A stretch of DNA of 64,000 bases from Phoronis australis (GCA_002633005.1 NMRA01000382.1:124001-188000); one strand, 5' to 3'. Shown: positions 38,601-48,841, counted from the stretch's first letter. The notes: generated by a model from the letters alone, not told the origin. Numbers and translations are program-made.

Positions 38601-38899
38601 CTGGTCCAGCCACTGTATTGTTTCCTCCCTTTGAATTTTTACAATGCTACATCTTTGAAAATCGCAGATTGCCTCTTTCAATGCATACTCCACTTCCTCT
38701 GTCCCAGTTTCCCCACATTTGCTGAGAGTGGTCTATATCAAAAAACTACTGTGGACATGTTGTGGTATAAGCCAGTAATCTTTGGCAAATACTTTTTCCC
38801 GGACTCGTTCCTCAAGCTACAAATTCTCTTTGACATATCTTCTGGGAGTAGACATTTCGGTCTCCCTCTAGCCCCCTCACTTAGTTGTCCAGAAGGGTA
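35639..38899. other. non-coding stretch, nothing recognised
   Basis: AT-rich DNA with no domain-like frames or long paired repeats. It ends at the foldback-type element. Confidence 0.4.
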
Positions 38900-38917
38900 C
38901 CCTTACAAGAATGAACT

Positions 38918-39135
38918 TAAGTTTTTCAGAAAACTTAAGTTTATCACAAAACTTAAGTTTTTGTAATTTCAAAAATTTAAGATTTCCTGACTTCTTAAGT
39001 TTTTTGCAAACTTTAATTTTTCCAATAATAGAAACTAAAGTTTTCCTGACTTCTTCAGTTTTTCAGAAAACTGGATTTTTTCATGTGTGGAAAACTTGAA
39101 TTTTCTAAAAACTCTAAGGTTTCTATATGAAGAAA
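38918..39135. repeat. left arm of AACTTAAG short repeats
   Basis: Dense AACTTAAG and degenerate AAACTTNAGTTTTTC units, matching 63190-63640 closely but with fewer units. Confidence 0.85.
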
Positions 39136-39622
39136 ATTTACGGTTTCAAGTTTTTAAAATTTGAATGTAGTGAGATATTTTATTTTTGGTTCGAAATTTT
39201 TCCGATTATTTTCCAACAAAAAATTATTGTTTGTTCATGCAAAACCCATCATCTCGATCATGCCCGATTGTTTCCTTAACATTTATATAGATACAAACCA
39301 TAAAACGACGAAAGTTTAACCTGGTAAGTACTGATTTAGTGCAATTACATAATCATTATCGCACGTCTTTGTGAATTTGAATGTAGACGAACATCCGGTG
39401 ACCAACAGCAGTAAGAATGCACCCAATGTTAATCCCCTGAGACACTGACCTAGTCAGTACAATGTAATCAATAGAACTCATGCAATTGTTAAAAACGATG
39501 TTATTGTGCAAGTTTCCTTTGTGTTGAGTTGTATTCGTAAGGCAGTTTCCACCGGAAGTCAACAGTTTAAATTTTATAACCGACAGTCAACTTCGAAAAG
39601 TCGTGTTGGCTAGCCCGCGACA

Positions 39623-39685
39623 ATGAAGTTTATATTAGTACGAGCAGAGCCAGCAAAAAGACATTTCAGAAGTTTTGGAAGTCAG
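39623..39685 (+). CDS. candidate first coding exon, unknown product
   Basis: An ATG (context CGACAATGA) opens MKFILVRAEPAKRHF and continues for 21 codons to a donor, CAG followed by GTTAGT, at phase 0. The peptide is basic and slightly amphipathic, like a mitochondrial or membrane-targeting start, but no family is recognised. It fits in phase with the exon at 42280. The DNA 150-400 bases upstream is shared with the second AACTTAAG copy at 63.6-64 kb, so the gene's 5' flank is part of the repeated unit. Confidence 0.4.
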
Positions 39686-39811
39686 GTTAGTGCCAGAGAA
39701 CGTTCTAAAATCGATTGGCCACAATCGGTGGTGTGATTTCCAACAAACGTGTCAAGTTCAGTTGTTATTGTCAGCCACTCACGAGTCACGCTATCACATA
39801 CCGACATGGAC

Positions 39812-40777
39812 CATAGGCGGATTTAGGGGGGGGCAGGGGGCCCGCCCCCCCCCCCCCCCCTTGGCCGCCGCAAAAAAATAAAACAGTAAGAGCGTAGGGA
39901 AATGGTGAGTTTATTAATTCACTCTGGTAATTATACGGATGAAAAAAAAAATAAATGTTTGCCGTTTCAGTGTTGGGGGGTGGCTCAAATCCAATTTCAA
40001 GTGTCAAATTTGGAACACTGCGCGTTCGTAACGGAACTATGGTTAAGTATAGAATCTCCCGCGATATCCTAGGCGACCGACAGTGGCGCTGTGCACTACG
40101 ACTCCGTTTCCGTCGTCTGCTCCACAGTGCAATGAAGAAAATTTACTTCATTTTTTAAAGAAAATGGAACCTGAGTGACGATGAAAAAACAGAAGCTGCT
40201 GGTAAGATGTGAATTTTAATCGAAGCCTTTAAGTTAGTGAATCACTCAGAAACTCGCAATACTCTCTTTGTCAAAACTTATCTTAAGAGGGTTTCCAAAG
40301 CAATCCGTCATTACTGCCAACACGAAAAATGGATTTGGTCTTTTGGCCATTTGAAGACTATTTCAAATACGACAAATTTGTTAAGAATTGATGGCACAAA
40401 ATATAAAACGTGTAATAAGCATTACAAAAAGAAGTAGGTTTCGCGCGCAAACGTTGTGGCCCATAAACAAGTAAGTCTTTTAGTACGAGAATAGTAGTTA
40501 AATCGTTGTGGTGTAGTGGTAACGTACGCGCGGTCTATCCGCCAGGTCGTGAGTTCGAGTCTTGTACTTTTTGCTGTTTGACACGTTCTCCAGGAGTCAA
40601 GGAAAATGCTTGATTTTTAGAGGTAAAAACAGAAAAATTTCCTGGGCGGGCAAACCCCCCTCCCGACCTCCCGCCATTCGGTGCTATGCGCACTACAATG
40701 GTGGTTCAGTTTGCGCAAATGCTTCCAGCCGGACAAAATGTTGGGCCCCCCCTTGTAATATCCTAGATCCGCCACTG
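39812..40777. mobile_element. 966-bp hAT-like element with tRNA-like core and 5-bp target duplication
   Basis: The ends CATAGGCGGATTTAGG and CCTAGATCCGCCACTG are inverted copies, and TGGAC abuts both sides exactly (39807-39811 and 40778-40782). Inside, about 40506-40563, is a tRNA-like segment with perfect A box TGGTGTAGTGG and perfect B box GTTCGAGTC. G/C homopolymer runs border the left terminus. It is inserted between the first two exons of the nested gene model. No transposase frame was found. Confidence 0.75.
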
Positions 40778-41104
40778 TGGACTCATCCTGTGTGTGAATT
40801 ATCTGAACTTCTAACGTGCAAGATACTTCTGGGGGTCCATCAGAGGAGGCCATAACGTTCACATAAGACTATTACTCTATTATATTTCTGTCTTCTGAGG
40901 TTGTGTCAGTGTGATCAATGCAAGGGGAGGGACTACCAAGACAAAGTGTAAGAGTTGGGTTTATTGGCATTGGTTGTGTTTGCTTATGTCTATTTTCGTA
41001 GAAATTCTTGGAAGCTCCTGATTTTGAAATCTCATATCACTACAGGTCAATAATTTGCAAGGTTCACTTGCCTCATCCACACACCCATCCTAAAATATGG
41101 GGGG

Positions 41105-41330
41105 TGCTCGAATTTTTGGGCATGTTGACCTTTTACTAAAAAAAAACGGGTATGTTCAGAGCAGTGCACAGTGCATTCCGGAATTACAGCTTTTTATTGG
41201 ACTCGTGTCTCGTTTTCTCAATATTTTTTGTTTCTATTAGGCCAACCTTTTTCATGCCCACTTCAGCAAGTGTGGGGTGCTCGTTCGAGCCTCCCCTGGG
41301 TGCGCGCATGTGCCTGGTTCTCAAAATTAA
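41105..41330. repeat. relative of the 17.1-kb hAT-like interior
   Basis: It shares TCGAATTTTTGGGCATG, GTTGACC, TTTACTAAAAA and CCTGGGTGCGCGCATGTGC with 17173-17262, but with a longer intervening segment and no clear termini. Confidence 0.5.
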
Positions 41331-42015
41331 GAATCACCTATGTAACTATTGTTTTGCCTATTTTGACTGATTTGCTCAGGTTTGTCGGGAGGATCTACAG
41401 TGTAGGTTATTGAATGCGAAAGGACATTCCGATCCCACTACTAGTTGGCATAGGTCACAATGTACCCAAATGAACTCTCACCAGTCAACATGTTAACTAT
41501 TGTTACGCACAGTGAAACTTGCATAATTCCTATCTAATTGCACCAAATAATTCAATGCAAATATGGAAAATCTGTGTGATTTTGGGATTGAGTATGTGCT
41601 TTCGAATTTTTACCGGGTTGTGGAATACTAGAATGTAGCAAAGATTTGCATGTTCAGACTTAAAATTTTCACATTCAATGCGAGTTCGGCTGGTTTTATT
41701 GAAATTTAATATTTCAGTGTTATGGTGAAAGTGATAGTTAATCTGGGTACAACTCTACCTAGGAGTTGGGTTGAGTTGAATATGGACTGACTAGAATGAT
41801 TTCCCCATGTCTGTAGGGGCATGTTCTTTTCCGTCTTGAAATTTGCTTGGAACCTCATTTTAATATCTTTGCAAATGTCAGCCAGTAAAGTGATTCGTGG
41901 GAGTACAGGATATAGTATTTTTATGTTTACTGTAGTACATGAGATAATAATTCTATTTTTACTGTAAACTATAATGGTTACGTAAGATATCTCGTGAAGA
42001 CAATGCCAGTATCTT

Positions 42016-42181
42016 CAATGGTGGATTCAGAGGACAGCTAAGGGGCCATGGCCCCGGCCCCCTAAAACGCTACAAGATCAATTGGCAGTTGGGGTGGGCA
42101 GGGGGTGAATGTCTGATGGGCAAAACCCTACTCTGCCCTAACCCCCCAACTCAAAATCCTGGATCCGCCCGACCGCCCCTG
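42016..42181. mobile_element. 166-bp hAT-like MITE
   Basis: Left end CAATGGTGGATTCAGAGG; right end CCTGGATCCGCC followed by CGACCGCCCCTG. A GGGGCC-rich subterminal block is shared with 21830-22005. Confidence 0.6.
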
Positions 42182-42279
42182 ATCTTTACATGGATAACAT
42201 TCCCTGTAAATGGGTTATGTCTGGATTCTTAAGAAGCTATCACATACTGTTATGTTTGCTAGTACCTCATTGTTTCCAG

Positions 42280-42384
42280 GTCTCTATTAACTTGCCGAAG
42301 TACTTGGAAGAACTAGACATCCAAACATTTGCATCGAAACAATCACCCAGGGGTGGTATTGGGCTGTTTACATCCACATGGCAG
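42280..42384 (+). CDS. candidate internal exon, unknown product
   Basis: A 35-codon exon lies between the acceptor CATTGTTTCCAG and the donor CAG followed by GTAGAG. It is phase 0 on both sides and open only in this frame. The peptide starts VSINLPKYLEELDIQ and ends GGIGLFTSTWQ. It has the mixed composition of a real protein, but I do not recognise the family. It joins in phase to the exons at 39623 and 43300. Confidence 0.4.
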
Positions 42385-43299
42385 GTAGAGCTTCATGTTT
42401 CATTGTTGAGTTAAAAATAGTGCTGTTTTCAGGGTTTGAATTTGAAACAATATGAAATATGCCCTTGGTTTAACCAATGGGCTTATAATCTTTAACAAGC
42501 TCACTGATTCTTGTAGCCATTTGGTCTAGTCAATATAAAGCTTCTTGGTTTTGCTATAAGTTTCAAAAAGTACACGCGGAAGTATACATGTGAGATTAAA
42601 CATCCAGTTCTAACCCTGGTTGTGCCGGCTAAATGTCCATGAAACATCAGTATGAAGTTCTATGCTGGCTGGAGACAGCTAGTTAGAATACAACTAGCTC
42701 AGCTCATTATGTAGAGTTGTGCATTTTCTTATCATATTACCGAATTAAACAATGAAAAGTTCATAAAAATAATGGGAATTGTAGTTTATTGCAGTTGCCA
42801 ACAGTTTCATCATTTGATAAAAATATTAATTAATGTATCATAGAACTTTAACTAAAAAGTTACAGAGCACGATACCTGGTTAGCCTGAAGTCCAACTTTT
42901 ATTAACGGATTAAGTTTTGTCATATGCATGGTTTGTTCTAGATTGTGATAGCATGATAGGTGGCCATGTGCATGTTTTGTATTCAAGTTGTATAGAATAA
43001 AATTGTTTTGAATGTCGCGAATCCAGGATTAAAACTTCATTCAAAACAGTATGCGGAAAACTGACCCACTGCAGTGCATGCTTGAAGTAAACTTGCAGAC
43101 TAGTCTTGCACTTGAATTCTGAAGAGTGATTGGTTAAATTTTGAGTTTGAAGACTATTTTCTAGGCTCTGAATATAAGTCAGGAAGTTTTACAAATCAGT
43201 GTTGATTAAACAGCACGATAAATATCCAGTAAGTTAAGTTGTCTTATACTGATAGCTTTTACCCGCCTGTTATTAAAATTTGTTGTCTTTATTGCAGAG

Positions 43300-43458
43300 T
43301 GCGCCTTCAACAATCGTTGGATAAGGAAGGCTACCCAGACAACGCAACGTACGCCCGTACGAACTGCAGCTCATGAACCTATGAATTCAGTTATCTATGC
43401 TCAGAAACGCGCGTTTGTAGTCACAAAACATGGATTATTTGCCTGTGAAGCTAAGTGA
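43300..43458 (+). CDS. candidate last exon, unknown product
   Basis: If splicing uses the second AG of TTTATTGCAGAG, the reading stays in phase 0 for 52 codons (beginning CAFNNRWIRKATQ) to a TGA at 43456-43458. Using the first AG would give only about eight codons in phase. The peptide is basic and its family is not recognised. A MITE begins 44 bases after the stop. An alternative is that this frame is by chance and exon 42280 joins a later exon, for example 45994-46170, which is also phase 0. Confidence 0.3.
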   Translation, partial: CAFNNRWIRKATQTTQRTPVRTAAHEPMNSVIYAQKRAFVVTKHGLFACEAK

Positions 43459-43502
43459 GCAGATCCAGCTAAAGAAGATTAAGTGGCTTGTGGTCTACCA
43501 TA

Positions 43503-44000
43503 GGGCCCTTTCACATTGACTTAACCCTTGTCTGAGCGGAACATCAACGTATACTGCGAAGTTAACTGGACCGTTAATTCTGGCTTCGGTAGTTAACGAA
43601 CTTCGAAGTGAACAGTAGGTGACGCTGTCGTGATCGAAGGTATCGCGAGGTAGCACTGCACGCTAGGATGTGACAACTTGGGAACATTTACACATGTTAA
43701 TTGACATAAAACGTATGTTTAAATTGATTGGTGATCATTAGAGCAAGGAATAAGCAACTATTAGCCATCTCTCTACTATGCAATTGTTAATGATAACAGT
43801 GGCCCCTGGCAATAACTTCGATAGGACCGAAGTTGGTCGTTTATACTGCGTGGCAGCGTTGACGCTAAGCAATTAAATCCACCTGTTTAGTGCGAAGTTA
43901 ACTGGCGCTGTTAACTTCCTTCTAGGACCAAAGTTTAAGCATTCATTACTGATATTAACTCCCAAAAACTTTGACGCGTCGATGTTAGTATGAAAGGCCC
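43503..44000. mobile_element. 498-bp MITE flanked by TA
   Basis: The ends GGGCCCTTTCA and TGAAAGGCCC are inverted copies with TA on each side (43501-43502, 44001-44002). CGAAGTTAACTGG and its relatives repeat inside in inverted form. No coding frame was found. Confidence 0.6.
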
Positions 44001-44879
44001 TATAGATATGTGTACGAATGTCAGTAGCTTTAAATTACATGAAAAAGAATATATTTGTGGTCAAAGGTCTAAGTTTTCTAATTTCCATCTCGTATAACCA
44101 GGTTGTACTTAGGGTTACCTTTAGTGAAACTTGTTCCCACCACGGAGTGTATTGGGTTTACTGTTATCATAATTGTCAACAAAACGAAACAACATTTTTA
44201 AGGTTGAAAACAATTATAGGTGATTCTAAGCACTATTTCTAGCATAAGGATTGTACTTCCCAAAATCAGACCTGTGGCCATTGTCGATAAACTTTTAGTT
44301 ACATGTTACGTTTCATGTTATGCTTTTGTCTCTGCGGATATTCTTGGATTTCGCATATCAAGTGATTTGTTATTCTAGGTGTCATTGCTATAATTTTAGT
44401 TAAAAACGTCTGCTGTTGAAACGTAGAATTTTGTTGTAGTCCTTCCTGGCTATGCAATCACATTTTCTTTAGAAGTGTTTCATGATTTGGTAGTGATTTC
44501 TCTGTTTGTACATTCCATTTTGCTCCCTCAGTTATCGCATAATTGTCAGAGACTGAGAACGATGCAAATATGAATTTATTATTAGCCTCATTCAGTTTTC
44601 AGTGCATTGTATACATGACATTTGAAGAACTGATTTTTGAAATGTTTCTTGTTTTTAAGATTTTGATATTTCACTGATGTTCACTTATTTTAAGGAATTA
44701 GTGTATTTTAGGAAGTGTATTTTATTTTCTGCAATTAATCACTGTTAATGAAATGTTAATAGAACTCTAGTTTGTTAAATCTTTAAGAGAATCATTAAAT
44801 TTGTTACTGTACTCCACTCTTCTTTTAGTGAAAGTCGAAATTTTTGAATGCCTGTCCTATTGAAACTCATTGCTTTTAG

Positions 44880-45355
44880 AAAACTTCAGTTTTCAAAAGT
44901 TAGTTCCTTGAAAACTTATGTTCGGAAAACCTAAATTTCAAAACTTAAGTTTTGATGACTTATGTTTGTTACTAAAAACTTGTTCCAAAACTTAAGTTTT
45001 TCAAAAACTTAAGTTTCTGAAACTTAAGTTTTCAGAAAACTTAAGTATTTTGGAACAAATTTTTGGAACGAACTTAAGTTTTTAAAACCTAAGTTTTCAG
45101 AAAATTTAAGGTTTTGAAAAACTTAAGTTTTCTGAACTTAAGTTTTCGAAAACTTAAGTTTTCAGAACTTAAGTGTTTGAAATCTTAAGTTTTCAGAAAT
45201 TAAGTTTTTGAAAACTTAAGTTATGAACACTTAAGTTCGTTCCAAAAACCTTGTTCCAAAATACTTAAGTTTTCGCCAAAAACTTAAGTTTTCGTGAATG
45301 AAAACTTAAGTTTTTCAGACCAAAAACTGAAGCTTTTCGATGAAAACTTGAGTTC
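44880..45355. repeat. right arm of AACTTAAG short repeats
   Basis: Nearly 480 bases of AACTTAAG units with spacers such as TTTTCAGA and TTTTTGAA, in inverted register to the left arm. Confidence 0.9.
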
Positions 45356-45370
45356 ATTTTTGTAAGGGTA

Positions 45371-45993
45371 CCTTCTTCCTGGTTGTGAACTGTTCCATAC
45401 CCAACCTTTACTAATAATCGACAGGTCTCCAACTTCAGCAGAAGCCACTTCTTCAACATAAGCCTTTCCTGATTCCTAAAATTGTATTAATGAATAAATT
45501 AAACAAATTAAATTTAATGTGGCCATTTCCGCTCAGAAAATATGAATCCCAAGCTAAAGTGAAGGCACCAATATGTTTGACGGCTTTTGCATGTTCAATT
45601 AACTTCAAAATCGCAGAAATTCATTGGCAGACATAACATACTCACTACTCTCTAAAAGCAGTTCATGGGCAGAAGGCATGTTACACATTTGCTGGTTGTT
45701 ATGAAAAGTTATGATGACAACCTTATTTTCTATGCCAATGTATACATGTAGTTGCATAAGCATCAACACATATGAATAAGACATGATTAAGCAATAAGGC
45801 CCAAGTTATAAGCAATCACGGTGTGTCAATAAAAGTATTTTTGCATGAATATTCCTCAGTGTCAGACCCTGGAATTTATTGATTCCTACCTGAGCTCACA
45901 CGAAGCAGGACGTTGAACCCTGACATAACGTCTTTGGTCATTTTTAAGACCTCTAATCCGATTTCTCCTCTAGTGTGCAGTGGATGTACTCAG
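45371..45993. other. non-coding stretch, nothing recognised
   Basis: No paired repeat was seen. It leads into the acceptor of the next candidate exon. Confidence 0.3.
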
Positions 45994-46170
45994 TGTCTTT
46001 GGCGACGCCAATATATCTCGAGTGTTGTAACGATGATTCGGGCTAGTGAATCTAATACGGTAGATTATGTAGCTCCTGCTGCACAGCTGCCTCCGAGGCA
46101 GCCACTGAGACAGACTACTTCTCAGGAGGACATGTTCTATCTCCACATCAGCTCCACTTACTTTTATAAG
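45994..46170 (+). CDS. candidate symmetric phase-0 exon, unknown product
   Basis: A 59-codon stretch follows an acceptor-like TGTACTCAG and precedes the donor AAG followed by GTGCTC, phase 0 on both sides. It includes VTMIRASESNTVDYVAP, then PPRQPLRQTTSQEDMFYLH. Codon choice and the low number of rare residues look coding, whereas the reverse strand is full of stops. I do not recognise the family. It lies outside the foldback-like element but could continue the phase-0 gene model inside it. Confidence 0.35.
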
Positions 46171-47179
46171 GTGCTCAAATGTCTAGCTCTTTTCCTTGTG
46201 CATTTCCCAAGAGTTTCCAAAGTTGTTTCTTTCCGCAATTTGTAGAAATATCACATTCGATGCGACTGGCAGTGCCAGATAAATAGATAAATTCGCAAAC
46301 CCGCACCTTAGGTCAGCCATCATTCAACTAACGCATTGTAAGCTTTAGTTTGGCATTCAGACCAGTTGGATGAACAAATTTAGTATAATTTCATATTTTA
46401 GTGGGAAATGCTAGTGTCCTTAAAATTAATTAAAAACAGTTAAGCAAACCAATTCTTTTAATTGTTGTATTATATCACGGCATATTAATGCGTAGAAACG
46501 GCGCACAACTAGTGACTGGTTTAACATGACAAATACACATACCCGGTCTGAAAATAGTGAAATTCAGACACCTATTGCCAAGGCTGCCTGAAGGGCTGAC
46601 AAAGTTTTTATTGTATTAATTTCAAGGGCATGGAGTCTTCTATCTGTCCATGTTATTATTTTTTTAATTTTGTCGCGGGGGCAGCTTCGCTATAACGGTA
46701 CAACTTACTGCTAGTTTTTCACAAGAAGGAAATGTACCTCCACGGAAACAGTTCCAGTGTTACCATGGTAACCGATATTTCAGTGTCGATGCCGTTTTTA
46801 CTGAGATTGGTCATGAACCTATCATGTGATATCAAAATTGTTCAGAAACAATTCTGTTTGAAGCAGAAACTGGGGTAGAAAATTTGGTCAAAAATGACTC
46901 ATTCCACATCAAGAAATTGGCTCATTTTGCCCCCCAGGACACTTCCCTGTATCTCCTAAACCACCAAACTTTGTGGTGTCATACTTCACCCAATTTCTCT
47001 AATCCCTAATGTGATTTATCAGACTAAACATGAATCTGAATGGCTGACCCCACCCCACATTGCCGTTTGTTGGATGTACAGTGGTCGGTGGATCCGTGGA
47101 CTGATACTTAACGTCTTTCATCAACTCAATTAGAGAACTACTGCCAAATACCAGTACCAGAAAATCCTCGATGTTTAAA
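46171..47179. other. non-coding stretch, nothing recognised
   Basis: No domain-like frame was seen. It ends at the long inverted repeat of the THAP/P2X7 element. Confidence 0.35.
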
Positions 47180-47444
47180 GGTGAAGGGAACCTTTTTTTC
47201 ATGTCATTTTTAGCTAAAATAAGGTTGGTTGGTTAACCTAGACATATTTTCCACTTCATTACAGCTTTTCGTAATTTTGTTAATTACTCGTCCGCTACTC
47301 CGGAAGTGACGTTTTAGGAGGCAAGCATTTCGCGTCAATTTCTTTTCATATAGTCTGACTGTGAGAGCTGCCGAGTCAGTCATTGTTCTACCTCGGTTGT
47401 GTTAAGTTCCGTCGTCGTTTGCTTTCATTTACTAGTCAGTCAAC

Positions 47445-47772
47445 ATGCCACACTGTTGCTGCGTACCGGGATGTACTAATTGTCGTCTCGTGCGCTTTGG
47501 GAGTACCTTTGCATCGCTTTCCGATGGATGACACACTTCGCCGTACTTGGCTCGTTCGTGTGAAGAACGCAGCGTTACCCGTCCACGCAACGTACAAAGC
47601 AGTCGAGAATTACCGTGTGTGTGGCAAGCACTTTCTGCCGTCCGATTACGAAAGGGATTTGTACGCTGAACTGATGAAGGTCCCTGCGAAACAACGCCTG
47701 AAGAAGGATGCCATTCCGTCTGTGTTGATTCCCGGCAGTGCCCCGTCGCCATCCCGAGAAGTGCTTTTTTGA
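47445..47772 (+). pseudogene. THAP zinc-finger domain gene, frameshifted
   Basis: The ATG at 47445 starts MPHCCCVPGCTN, the first C-x(2-4)-C half of a THAP finger, but this frame stops within 30 codons. The rest of the domain continues in another frame from about 47500: LHRFP, RRTWLVRV, then VCGKHFLPSDYERD, which supplies the later Cys and His of the C2CH finger, then LKKDAIPSVL, the usual AVPS-type ending. So the domain is complete in order but split by one frame change between the two halves. THAP fingers bind DNA in transposases and in derived host proteins. The short 5' leader joins directly to the left inverted repeat. An assembly error or a tiny intron could also explain the shift. Confidence 0.75.
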
Positions 47773-47792
47773 AGTGAGGAGCCTCGCGAGCC

Positions 47793-48212
47793 GTGGCCAA
47801 TACAGTGACTGGAGCCAGTGGAGGCACTTCATCGACTCTAACCCGTGCCTCCGAACGTACCCCAGAGCGTGCCATTGCTGGAACCAGTAGTGATTCGCCC
47901 TGTGCTGTTTTCTCCAGCCCAGAGACTCTAAGCAGTACTGCAGCGATATTGAGTAGTGGGAGTGATTACAGGCCCAGTTCGACACCCAGTGAAGAGGACA
48001 GTTCGTCGCCCAGTGAACAGATCGGTGAACCAAACTTCGATAAGTTTATTGTGGACTTTTCTAAAGTGTTGGAGTTATTTAGAAGGTGCCAGGTGAGTGG
48101 CGAGGGAGTCACACGACACGATGTAAGCAGTTTGGATGCCCAGGTCACCATCCAGTGGGAGTGTGTCGCAGGACACTCTGGCAAGTGGGACAGTTGTTCC
48201 TCTGTCCGTGGT
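47793..48212 (+). pseudogene. downstream part of the THAP-associated protein, zinc-ribbon-like
   Basis: A frame out of phase with the THAP part has a Ser/Thr-rich linker of about 80 residues, then FDKFIVDFSKVLELFRRC and, later, IQWECVAGHSGKWDS. This layout (short helix KFIVFES-like, then CxxC, then W-x-C-x-x-G-H-x-x-x-W) is one I recall from THAP-bearing transposase-like proteins of invertebrates. The second cysteine of the first CxxC is serine here (CQVSG). The open frame runs on to 48449, but beyond about 48212 it is antisense to the P2X7-like gene and not taken as coding. Confidence 0.5.
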
Positions 48213-48235
48213 ATGCCGGAGGTCCACTTAACCGT

Positions 48236-48535
48236 GTCCAGTAGTGGCTTGGCCTCGTCGAACTCTGAACAGCACAAGCATTCCATTGAGGTAGGCATAA
48301 CAACGCACACAGTGCATTTGCACCAAGATGTGTCACCACGTCTGTCCTCAGTAGCCGATTCGTTTCTCTCAACAGCTGCCTTTGCCTGTGCGTACTCTGC
48401 CTCGTTATACTCGGGCTCAAACATGTACCCACCCACTGAATGTCCGTGAAAAAATTCCTCGTCACCACTGCTGTGAACAAGGTCTCCGTCACTCACACTA
48501 ATGTCACTGTGATGCGGGTCACCGACTCCAGCCAT
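48236..48535 (-). CDS. P2X7 C-terminal-domain-like zinc-binding protein fragment
   Basis: The minus frame starts at ATG 48535 (MAGVGDPHHSD), has an acidic stretch, then GYMFEPEYNEAEYAQA. It continues with a charged helix and WCKCTVC, MPTSMECLCC and SEFDEAK. The pattern W-C-x-C-x-x-C ... M-P-T-x-x-E-x-x-C-C is the zinc-binding core of the cytoplasmic ballast domain of P2X7 receptors, also found in small stand-alone proteins of many invertebrates. The rest of that domain (the later Cys, His and helices) is missing: past about 48236 the frame is antisense to the THAP-associated gene. No ion-channel part is present. The family match is clear; function in the transposon is unknown. Confidence 0.75.
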
Positions 48536-48841
48536 TTTCAGCTTAGAGCACACTAAACAATCCCTAAATCCAACGTAGTTCACTTCTCTACTAACCTATC
48601 TTGCCGCAGAATACTCGCCGATGGACAGCACAAAACAAAAGTAGAATAGAACAGATTCGCACAGTAAACTCAACGCAAAACCAAGTGGCGGGAAACGCTT
48701 GCCTCCTAAAACGTCACTTCCGGAGTAGCGGACGAGTATTTAATAAAATTACGAAAAGATGTAATTAAGTGGAAAATATGTCTAGGATAACCAACCAACC
48801 TTATTTTAGCTCAAAATGACATAAAAAAGGTTGCCTTCGCC

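Larger units (their letters stand above)
38900..45368. mobile_element. 6.5-kb foldback-like element with AACTTAAG arms
   Basis: Inverted ends CCCTTACAARAATGAACTT are directly flanked by TA at 38898-38899 and 45369-45370. The arms (about 38918-39135 and 44880-45355) consist almost entirely of short repeats around AACTTAAG, a self-complementary word, separated by T-rich or A-rich spacers. About 350 bases inside the left arm also occur in a second copy at 63169-64000. The interior contains the three-exon gene model (39623-43458) and nested elements at 39812-40777, 42016-42181 and 43503-44000. It may be one foldback transposon that carries a gene. Alternatively, two facing insertions may bracket a host gene. 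Confidence 0.6.
47180..48841. mobile_element. 1.66-kb DNA transposon with 152-bp inverted repeats and two facing gene fragments
   Basis: The left arm 47180-47332 and right arm 48690-48841 are inverted copies over about 152 bases. Landmarks are GTCATTTT, AGCTAAAATAAGGTTGG, CGTCCGCTACTCCGGAAGTG and TTTTAGGAGGCAAGC. Between them the plus strand has a broken THAP gene and the minus strand a P2X7-C-terminal-like gene, converging near 48212-48236. THAP domains are typical DNA-binding parts of P-element and Kolobok transposases. No clear target duplication was found: TTTAAA lies on the left, no match on the right. The catalytic transposase core is absent, so the element is non-autonomous. Confidence 0.85.

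Noticed and set aside
38911-39099. Leucine-serine-rich frame of 62 codons, with minus-strand counterpart at 45265-45459
   Set aside because: They are translations of the AACTTAAG arm repeats.
47432-48033. Minus-strand frames of 147 and 152 codons in the THAP region
   Set aside because: They are antisense shadows of the THAP and zinc-ribbon parts and have no motifs.
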